64,000 bases of DNA from Sciurus carolinensis (lineage: Eukaryota; Chordata; Mammalia; Rodentia; Sciuridae), in NCBI RefSeq assembly GCF_902686445.1, contig NC_062216.1:15583084-15647083 (forward strand), in the 5' to 3' direction. Every line of letters begins with the position of its first letter. The first letter of the stretch is position 1. A model generated the notes under the pieces. It saw nothing but the letters and a program-made list of their open reading frames with translations, was not told the origin of the DNA and ran no database searches. Position numbers and translations under genes: made by a program. Shown in pieces: positions 55,701-64,000 of this stretch.

Positions 55701-56030
55701 TCTGAAAATGAGAAATGCCCAGGATTATTATCTATCAAATGTCACATACAAATATGCTCATGTTCCCATTATGGATGTGTGTGTTGCAAACTTGTGCAAC
55801 CGAGTGTGACCCGTTGGGTGGTTTTAATTACAAATATCAATAAAATTGGTTGATATTTATGGGCACAGACCCTTCAGATCAGGGGGAAGGAAGCTAATTG
55901 CGTAAGACAGCGCTGTGATTGAACTCCAAGGGAGGCGCGGGCCCCTGCTAGCTGGGTGCGATGCTGAGACAGCTCTAGTCTCCCTGTGTTAATTAAATGT
56001 GATGAAATGAATATTAACTTGTAAAAAAAA
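55700..56030. promoter_or_regulatory. Candidate conserved non-coding element
   Basis: Even composition, no repeat signature, and a concentration of homeodomain-like words (TTAATTAAA, TTTTAATTA) and TCAAT words. It contains a 9-bp inverted repeat with a 9-bp spacer at 55,832-55,858. The regulatory role is inferred from appearance only. Confidence 0.35.
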
Positions 56031-57125
56031 AGTTAGAGCGAAGGACTGGGCTTGCTCGGTTGGGGCCGAAGCTACGGAGGGAGTTGTAGTGGATAGAACT
56101 CAAGGGCTGTTGTTTAAGCAAAAGCACATCAGCACACGGGCTCTCAACATTGACTGAAGTTGAGGGGCTTCTAACGCCTACCTGTGGCTGGTGGCCGTGG
56201 GAGTGTGTCTGGGTGGAGCCTCCCCAGGTTATGCTAACACCCAGCCAGGGCTGAGCACCTGAGATGCAGAGAAGAAGGGTCACGCTTTTGGAGTCAGACA
56301 AATGAGACTGAACCAAATGTGTGCCCTTGAGCCTGTTACTCTGTGAGCACCAGGATTTTTTTTTTTTTTTGTAAAAATGAGGCTAATCAGGTGCAGTTCT
56401 CCTGTGGGATGCTACGATGAGATTGTGTGGGTGGTGCCTAGCGAGTTTCCCTTCCTGGCTAAGAGGCAAATGCAGGTAAGCAGGAGAGACCCTGAAGACT
56501 GCACGGGCCTGATAACTGAAGCCAAAGTGAACTCGTGGCTGAGCCTTGGGGTCGCCCGCGGGAGATGGGGAGGGGCCTGCAGGATTGGCTGCCTGGGCCA
56601 CTGCTGTGTCCTCTCTGCCCTGGGGACACTGGCTGCCTCTGTCATGCTGGGAGGAGAGTTGTTGTGTTTGTTGGCTTACAAGAGCACTTGAACCGTGGCC
56701 CCCTGGGAGCCACAAGGTCCTGAGAGGTAGGGAAGGATGGCGTGATGTGGAACTTAAAGCTTGCTGTGGCTCTTGGTCCTACTTTGTGGCCTTTGAGGTT
56801 CTGATTTCACATGACCTTCATGGTACCCTGACCTTCCCTTCCTGGAACCCACAAAGCTGGGGTTCTTCAGAACTTCCTGCTGGGACCCTTCTCTTTTTTT
56901 CTGCCCATGTGCTCACTCCATCCTTTCATCCATAACTCAAGATCCTGAAAGCCCAGGACCCCTGACCCTCAGCATAGGTCCTCTCTTGACAACGTGCCTT
57001 CTGCTGGAGAAGCCACAAGGCTGGTGTGTCCTCTATGGTGCAGACTGTGTGGCCCTGTTTTGTCCTGTGGTTCAGTCTCTATCTCATCCCCATGCTGGAC
57101 TGGATACTAGCGGGGTGGAATGAGG
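56031..57125. other. Mostly unique sequence, no gene supported
   Basis: A worn MIR is visible at 56,270-56,410 (plus). Frames of 104-129 codons at 56.4-56.9 kb overlap on both strands. Confidence 0.4.
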
Positions 57126-57129
57126 TGGA

Positions 57130-57330
57130 AAGAGCACCCTCCTTGGGGTCGGGGCACCCTTGAGTCTGAATTCCACCTGTCTCTTACTAGCTTTGGGATC
57201 CTAGGAGACTCATTTGGATTCTGTAGACCTCTATTTACTTATTAATTAGAATGAGGAAATAATTCCTATTTCTTAGGACTGATGTGAGGATTAGTTTAAT
57301 ACATATTTATGAGTCCGGCAAAGAATGTTT
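57130..57330 (+). mobile_element. MIR SINE
   Basis: 'cttgagtctgaattccacct', 'gtctcttactagctttggga' and 'aggactgatgtgaggattag' follow the MIR core. Confidence 0.82.
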
Positions 57331-58085
57331 TCATAGATGGCTGTGAAATGATGAAATGAATTGATATTAACTACCTTAAACAGAGGTTAAAAAGTCACTT
57401 TCACCTTCTAGTTAAATATTGTGATGGTAAAGAATACACGGGGTCTTTTGAGATACCTAAAGGCAAAATGTGGATCTGAGAGAAGGAGAGAAGCTCACTT
57501 CTTAGACGGCTTCTGTGAAGCCTACACCACCAGCAAGTCTTGTACATTCTCAATACAACCTTGTGAAGTGGAGAGGATTTTCTCAGGAAGACGAGGTCTG
57601 GTCGTGGTGAGGGCCTTTCAGAAACTGACTTACCTGAACCTTAGTTTGCTAGTATGGACGCAAGGGTAGTGCTCCTTTCCCACAGGACTTAATCCATAGC
57701 AGAAGGGCAGCAGAGTGCATGGCAGGGTGGTGCCCACGAGGGACAGGTACAAATACAGCTGTCAATAAGACAACATTTGAATGGCGTGTTAGCATCCCCT
57801 GTAGTTTCGCAGCTAGTGAGACCAGAGCCGGTGTTTCAACCCTCTCCGTCTGTGGCAAGTCCAACCCTCTTCCTGTGTTGAACCCGGTCCTGGGCAGATC
57901 ATCTTAGCCCAGATCACAGCATCAATAGCGTGCTCTGGTCACCGGCATCCAGGTCGCCTCGTTCCAGAATTCTTTGAACTTGCCCCCACCGCCAGCCCCT
58001 CTGGTCCTGAGTTGGCTGGCCGGGTCTTGCTCCTCTCTGGCAAATCCCCGCCCGACTCCATTTCCCTTATCAACCTACAGATCTC
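57331..58085. other. Unique sequence, no gene seen
   Basis: No repeat or exon recognised. Confidence 0.4.
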
Positions 58086-58335
58086 CTCTCATTTGTCATC
58101 TTTATTGGCTTTTAATCTCCCATCAGTTTAGAGCTGGGGTTTAAGAGTAGGATTAGAGGGGGGAGTTTAATTGGATGATCCTCCATGGCCCCTTGAACAT
58201 CAGATTCAATAAAAGTTTATGAAAAGATAAAATCGCAAAGGGTTTTATAGCCCCAGACAGAGCAAGAGGCTGGTGCGAGTACAAGGTAACTGTTTTTCAA
58301 CCTCATATAATCTGTGTTTCGACTTGATTAAATGA
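58086..58335. promoter_or_regulatory. Candidate conserved non-coding element
   Basis: 'caataaaagtttatgaaaag' followed by 'ataaaatcgcaaagggtttt' packs HOX/CDX-like (TTTATG, TTTTATAG) and GATA-like words within about 60 bp. No repeat signature. The role is inferred. Confidence 0.33.
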
Positions 58336-58739
58336 GGAAGTTAGTTTTCCGACTCTCTCTCCCTGCCTGCCTCTCTCTGCTTGGGTAACATTACCCTTTT
58401 CTGCCTGGTGTAAGCAGGAAGCCACTTTGTGCCAAACGCTCTCCTTTCCCGCTTTGATTCTCCCTGACAGGAAGACTAATGAAACCTGGGTGCGCCAGAA
58501 AATAACATTTATTTCACGCAGAAATATGCCGAACCACCAATGAAGGTGGCCGAGGTGATGCATGGGATGGGAAAGAGGCTAGTCTTAGGGATGTGGGGTG
58601 GAATATGGTTCATGAAGTCAGAGAGAGGAAAAGCGCTGCTACCGCAAATTCCCACACACCTCATACACCTGGCTCCAGGCTTCCACCCCTGTACTGTGTC
58701 ACTTCCTCTGTGGTCCAGGTAACTAGGGCTGGGCTGGGC

Positions 58740-58880
58740 TGCACAGTCATTGGTAAACTCACCCAACAATTAATTCAACAAACAATTATTGCAGGCATTC
58801 TCTATGGGAGCTAAGCATGTAAGGTGAATGAGGCTCTGTTCTGCTGTCAGGAGGGCAGAGTCTATGGGAGGTATGGTAAG
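58740..58880 (-). mobile_element. L2 LINE fragment
   Basis: 'aattcaacaaacaattattg', 'ggcattctctatgggagcta' and 'gtgaatgaggctctgttctg' match antisense L2. Confidence 0.65.
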
Positions 58881-59180
58881 TTTGGGAGGAAGCCATTATT
58901 TTTTCCCATGGCCACCATTGTGTTCTAAGGAAGCGGTGGCCCTTGATAGGTTCTGCTGTTAACATGGTTTTGCAGCAGTGCTGGATTGTCAGACCTAGAG
59001 GGACCTGTGTGACGAAGGGAGAATTTGGACTTCTCAGTGGCAAGCTGGTGGGTGTGAGGAAGGAGAGAGGGGAAGAGGGAAGCCAAGATGGGTGTTAATC
59101 TGTGGACTCCTCTGTGAGGGTGATGTAATGAAATCACCCTGGTGTGGATAGTCTGAGGACATTAAAAAGAACATTCCACA
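58881..59180. other. Unique sequence, no gene seen
   Basis: No repeat or exon recognised. Confidence 0.4.
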
Positions 59181-59275
59181 TGGGTGGTGTGACCTAATGG
59201 TGGAGCACTTGCTCGCCTAGCATGCACGAGGCCTTGGGTGCCATCCCCAGCGTTACTCTCACACACAAAGGATAG
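59181..59275 (+). mobile_element. ID SINE
   Basis: 'gacctaatggtggagcactt' (box A region), 'ctagcatgcacgaggccttg' and 'gtgccatccccagcgttact' show an ID body. The A-rich tail is poor, so it is an older copy. Confidence 0.85.
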
Positions 59276-59559
59276 TGAAATGCTCACTGGTGCCTTGTGT
59301 GACTATCTGCTTATTTATCTACCCATTGATTGACTTAAGACACAAGCTCAGAATCACTGGTGACCACCAGAGTGTAGCTTTCCAGGAACTCTTAGAACAT
59401 TGGATTCACACTGGCCATGAATTGGGTCTGAGTAAATCTTAAAGGGACTAAGTGACCCCAGGTGGCAAGTGGTTTACACACTCATGTTGAATACCAGGTT
59501 TGACAATGAGGGTGGCTCAGGGCAAAACCAGAGTTCCAAGAAGGGAGTGTAGCCCACGG

Positions 59560-60300
59560 GGAAGGGAGGTGAGGATGGGAATCTGGGAAGGTGTCCCAGA
59601 GGGGGAAGCCTTGAGCCAGGCCTTGACAGGTGCACAAGAATTTTCCAGGCAAATGAAATGGGAATAGAAGTGGGACACAAGGCACTGCAAGAAGAAGACA
59701 AAGTGAGGAGACAGTGAGATAGTCGCGAAGGCCAGGTGCCCAAGGGAGATGCAAAAAAATGGAGGTGAGATATCGCAGACATAAGCAGCAGAGTGGAAGT
59801 GGAGGTGGCTTCATGGTGTGGCCCATGGATGACCTCTGATACCAAATGAAGGTGCTCACCCAGTGGTGGTCAGTAGAGGATCACCATGGAGGATCAGAAG
59901 AATACTTCCATTGCAGAGCAACCAAGCTAGCTCAGTGTGGAGGATGAATTAGTGGAGGTTGAGCCTGGAGTCAGAGGGACCAGTCAGTGGACAGCTGTCT
60001 AGGGAGACATGATGTAAATCTGAGCATAGGTGATCACAGATTAGATGAGAAGAAAACTCTGTGATTGGCAGAATGTGCGGTGCAGGACAGAGGAAGAAGT
60101 TGGTCACCCTGAGGTCTCGGGATTGGGTGGTGAGTTGCATGTTCCCTGGAAGAGATGCCTCTGTTGTGGATGAGTTGAGATCTAGGTATCTATTGTGTAG
60201 GCAGATGTGTTTGAAGCCATGCAAGGGAATCAGATGGCCCAGGATGAAATGGTGAAGAGGAGGAGAGAAGAGGGGAGGAAAGGGAAGGAGTAAGGAACTG
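59560..60300 (-). mobile_element. L2-like LINE fossil
   Basis: 'aagccttgagccaggccttg', 'gcaagtgg'-type and 'ttttccaggcaaatgaaatg' phrases, then 'gttgagcctggagtcagagg' and 'gaagccatgcaagggaatca'. The order resembles the long antisense body of L2 seen in other mammals. Heavily worn. Confidence 0.5.
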
Positions 60301-60762
60301 AGGCCCATGGATTTCTGAACTCTTCACCGACGTGTTGTGGGACCTTGTCTGCTCTACCTGCTGTGGATGGACCTATGTGGGTGATGGCAGAAAGGAAGGT
60401 CAGCAGGCACGTGGGGCATGGATGGGGTTGTGGGCTCCTTGTTCTTGGTGGTTGGGTGGGTGGGGCACCACTCCTGAGCATTGTCAAGTGCTAGCACAGA
60501 GCTGCCATAGGGTTTAAAGTGAGAACTATTTGTTTTGGGAGTCAGATCTTTGATTGGAACTGTTAGAGTAGGGATGGATCCAAGTTTCATGGAACTTGAA
60601 ACTTGTCTGATTTTTTTAAGGAAAAGAATACAAAATGGTGCATATAAAATTGAATAGTGGACTCTGGTTGAGATAGTTAGGATCTATGAAATTAAGCTTT
60701 ATTAGCTTCACAACAAATTCCCCTTAGTTTGAGAGACTTCCAGAAATCGTAGCAGAGGCGTA
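60301..60762. other. Unique sequence, no gene seen
   Basis: No repeat or exon recognised. Confidence 0.4.
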
Positions 60763-60782
60763 TATGTGTGTGTGTGTGTGTG

Positions 60783-60820
<38 letters not shown>
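60763..60820. repeat. (TG)n microsatellite
   Basis: TG units with one TTG break at 60,783. Confidence 0.97.
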
Positions 60821-60823
<3 letters not shown>

Positions 60824-61528
60824 GTGCATGTTCTGCATACATGTTGCTGACTTTCAGAGCTAATTTGTGAGGATGAACTAGGACAGGTTCTGGTAATTTC
60901 TGAATCTTGTCCCCTCTTGCATGAAGTTCACAAAGAGGGGCCCAAGGAACATGCCTGGGGCACTCAGCCTGGATATATTCCTCAAAAGTATAGAAAACAT
61001 GGTATGAACTCTAGTTTGTTTTCTAGAGAGAGCCCCATGCTTTCTCCAAGATTTCTGCAGATTCCTGAAGGATTTGTTTCTGAGCTTTTGCTGCCACCAA
61101 GTTATCCATATGACCCCTCAATGTCTCTGTCCCATCACACCTTAACTCAAACAGGGAACTCATCCTCCTTCATGATTCACACACACGTGCTTACACACTC
61201 ATTTGCTCAAATCACAAGTCCTCTATGTGCAAGGCAGACTTTCTTGAATAAAAGGTGGACATATCAAGGTAACACAAATGCTAAAATTGGAAAGAGTTCC
61301 TTTGAAAGTTTACTACCCCTGCCACTGATTGGCCTTCTCCTCTTCCTTCTCTGCTTTCTCTTCATCTATTTCTATCTCTGTTCCTTCCAGTTTAACAACC
61401 CTTGTGTTTCCCTGATCTTGGTTGACCTGTGCCCTCTGGTCTGACTTTCCCAGCTATCTCTGTTAATTGATTATCCCTGTGTAATGAACCACCTCCAAAT
61501 TCTAATCTGTGCATTAGTTGGATGGTGT
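60821..61528. other. Unique sequence, no gene supported
   Basis: A 175-codon plus frame (60,917-61,444) has a hydrophobic C-terminal third (FLLCFLFIYFYL). No domain, splice context or start context supports a gene. I treat it as chance but list it under findings. Confidence 0.35.
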
Positions 61529-61529
61529 G

Positions 61530-61915
61530 TTAGTCAGCTTTGCATTACTATAATTAACCGGAGCCTGGTAACTTTTACAGGGAAAAGATGTTTGTTTAGC
61601 TTACAGGTCTAGAGTTTCAAGGACCCACAACTAGTGACATCCTTCTTACTGTCCAGAGGCAGACAGGTCACCACATAGCAAGAGATGAGGAACACACATT
61701 TGTATTTCCCCTCTGGTCTCTTTCCCTCTCTCTTCCCATACTCAATCACGGGCTCCACCCCGATGAGTTTAATCCTAATCACCTCCCAAAGACCCCATCT
61801 CTAAACAACATAGTTTGATTAAATTTCTAACCTTTTAATATCTCACAATGCAGATTAAACTTTAGCACATGCTGCTTGGGGGACACACTCAAACCTTGTC
61901 CAGACCATAGCAGAT
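61530..61915 (-). mobile_element. MaLR LTR fossil
   Basis: 'gtgttagtcagctttgcatt', 'gtttagcttacaggtctaga', 'aatcctaatcacctcccaaa' and 'tgcttgggggacacactcaa' are antisense MaLR landmarks, with the TG-type end at the left. Confidence 0.82.
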
Positions 61916-62753
61916 GGACTGAACTCATGGTGGGGCTCCACTCACCTGGGCTGGGTCATTGTGGGGTCACCTGGTCTAGGATGGCCTTGGCAGGGATGAC
62001 CTGACTCCCTTCCTAGTGTCTCTTGTACCCCTAGCTAATTGCAGGGGTACAAGTAGTAATGGTCACGCAGGCCAGCCCAGAGTCAGCGTGTGAACCTCTC
62101 CTGAAGGCATGGCCACACTGGGAAGAGCCAGGCTGCTGGGTCAACCCATGCACCACCCCAAGTCTTTCAAGAAACATTTCCTCATCAGAGACAGTTCTCT
62201 CTCTAAGAGGCATCCTGATTCCAGCTGTTAAGACAATAATTTGCTTCACTCTATTACATCTGGTTCCTGCTTTGCATCTTACTGAGCAACAAAATCGCCT
62301 AAGGTATGACATTTTATAAGGGCTTAAGCATTTCCATGGGAGGGGAAAGCTTTGTAGATCATTTATTTACTTTCCAAATCTTATGGCCAGATCTAACCTC
62401 TCATTATTTTCAAAGAGTTCTGCTTCATTTCCAAAACACTACTGCATAGGAGAAAGAGGTAGATCTAGATTTACTTTGCCAGCATTTCGGGTCTCTTGTC
62501 CAAATGAGAAACAGGCTCCAGAAAAATTCTGGAGATTCTGCCTCATGTGAACACAGTCAGGTTCCTCACCTTAGCATGAGGGCACGCTGGCCAGCATGTC
62601 AATGCAGAGTCTTTGGATGGTTTCTCAAGAAGGGGTGTAGGGACAGATAGAGTCAAGGCATCTGTCACTCTTCCCATTGCATGGAGAAGGGTTGAGACAG
62701 GTTGAGACAGGTGGCTGGCTCTGTTCTGCGTCCCTTGCATTAGGAACTCCCTT

Positions 62754-62754
<1 letters not shown>
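61916..62754. other. Unique sequence, no gene seen
   Basis: No repeat or exon recognised. Confidence 0.4.

Positions 62755-62788
<34 letters not shown>
62755..62788. repeat. (TG)n microsatellite
   Basis: About 17 TG units. Confidence 0.97.
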
Positions 62789-62790
<2 letters not shown>

Positions 62791-63585
62791 ATGGAGTGAG
62801 GGGGATGGTGTTGTGTATTCCTGTGTCTACACACATCGATCAACATACCTCAGGGATTTCTGCTGAGAGATGTGCAGCTCTGACCCTCTTTGCTGGGCTT
62901 TGTGTTAAACCAGACAATAGAGGATGTGATTCGGACCTTTCCAAGCGACACCTAACAATGGCGTGAGGTGAATGTGGGCTGATTGAAGCTCATTCCCCTG
63001 TGGGCAGGCCATGGATGGCCCAGCACCTGCCTTCTGCAGGCCCGTCCCGGGATGAAAGTCCTTCCTCTCTCATCCCTCCCCCCAGATTCCCGCAGAGCCC
63101 TCTGGGTTGGTTAAATTTAGTTTTCTGGCATATCCAAATCCATGCGATTTCTTCCAGGACTGTGCCTCTAAATGTCACCCTCACTGCACAATTGCTAACA
63201 CATCGCGCTGATGAGAGCTGTTCCAAACATGTGGCTGTGAGCTTGGGGGTGAGGTGCGACCCAGGAGGTGAAATGAGAAAAAAGGAGGAGGAGATCTAGG
63301 GGGAAGAGGACCAGACTTCCTTCTTCCATGGTCCTCCAAACCAGCCCAAACCAGGAAATGGCCTCCTCAGGCAAACCCTGGCCAGGGTAGAAACTCTGAG
63401 AAATAAAACAGACTTCAGGTGGAGATGGGGGGTCCTTGTTGTAAACCCCTTCTCCTGCCCCCATCCAAATCTAAGAGTGGGCCTTCCACCGGAGTCTGGG
63501 AAGGATTAGAGTTAGAGACAGGGGCATCCCTGGGCTCGGTCGGACGCTGGGTGGCCTGTGAGGACAACTCTGCCCGGCTCTGCCC
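62789..63585. other. Unique sequence, no gene seen
   Basis: No repeat or exon recognised. Confidence 0.4.
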
Positions 63586-63589
63586 TGTG

Positions 63590-63710
63590 TGAGCTGTGGG
63601 ACAACCACTTTTCTGAGCTTTGCCTTATTTTACTAAATGGGGATAATTATCTAGGCTCTTCTTGCATTGCGGGCTGTTGTGAGGATCCAGTGGGATGTCG
63701 TAGGGGACAC
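63590..63710 (+). mobile_element. MIR SINE fragment
   Basis: 'ttactaaatggggataatta' and 'cgggctgttgtgaggatcca' are the MIR core. Confidence 0.78.
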
Positions 63711-63784
63711 TCTTCTAAAGAACTCATCTGGCTCCATCAGTGAAAGGGGTTCACGTCACTGTCTGCAAGGTGGTGAGAGGAATT

Positions 63785-63995
63785 CAGAGAGAGAGACACT
63801 CCAGCTCTGGGGTCAGACTTCTGGGATGAAATGCCGTATGATTTCAGGAACATTCCTGCAGACCTCTGGTGCCTCAGTTTTCTCATCCACCAAATGGGAG
63901 CCTAACGCCAGCCTTGAAAGGTTCTCAGAGGGTGAGATTTCAATAAGTTAAACCATTTAAGTGCTTAGACAGCACCTAGCACATAAAAACCCTCA
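63785..63995 (+). mobile_element. MIR SINE
   Basis: 'cagctctggggtcagacttc', 'tgcctcagttttctcatcca' and 'gacagcacctagcacataaa' span most of MIR. It lies just behind another MIR in the same direction. Confidence 0.85.
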
Positions 63996-64000
63996 GTCGA

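Noticed and set aside
1..64000. A host gene, operon, phage or defence system
   Set aside because: No exon series, conserved domain outside L1, ribosome-binding sites or clustered coding frames. The composition and repeats are those of mammalian non-coding DNA.

Overview
This window is nuclear DNA from a mammal, most probably a rodent of the squirrel-related clade (ground squirrel or marmot type). The evidence is its SINEs: several B1-dID dimers and free ID elements. Each B1-dID joins a B1 (7SL-derived) body to an ID (tRNA-Ala-derived) half. They lie beside a young L1 lineage and older mammal-wide MIR, L2, MaLR/MLT1, MER5 and Tigger fossils. I found no protein-coding exon of a host gene that I could support, no RNA gene outside SINE copies, and no prokaryotic or viral operon. 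The longest open frames belong to L1 or are by-products of low-complexity or GC-rich DNA. I read the window as intergenic or intronic.

Layout. 1-8.2 kb is a patchwork of old L1 fragments on both strands, one MaLR LTR, an MLT1-like fragment and four SINEs. Several insertions can be ordered by their target-site duplications (TSDs). 8.2-18.07 kb is mostly unique, with microsatellites and an L2 fossil. 18,088-24,831 is a full-length L1 on the minus strand, flanked by a perfect 15-bp TSD. It has a YY1-like motif 11 bp from its 5' end, a GC-rich 5' UTR with a repeated promoter unit, ORF1, ORF2, a G-rich 3' UTR and an A-tail. Both ORFs are broken by a few separate lesions.

24.85-34.98 kb is unique sequence with a B1-dID, MIR, L2 and three LTR-type fossils. 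34,987-35,855 is an extreme polypyrimidine tract with only six purines in 869 nt. 35.9-51.4 kb is unique DNA with a composite TC/TTC/CTCCTT tract, a 5'-truncated L1 beside a MER5-like element, an MLT1-like fossil carrying an ID and a B1-dID, and a Tigger-like fossil split by a solo MaLR LTR. 51.42-51.75 kb is a long CA-rich tract. 52-64 kb holds an old L1 broken by a MITE and an LTR, two stretches that look like conserved non-coding DNA, an L2-like antisense fossil, and several MIRs.

The most informative object is the 6.7-kb L1. It combines a human-L1-like YY1 start with tandem promoter units (570-bp spacing) of the kind better known from mouse L1. It also has an antisense open frame kept across both units and a 33-bp in-frame tandem duplication in the ORF1 coiled coil. 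Repeat family names come from recognition by eye, and boundaries are approximate unless a TSD is given.
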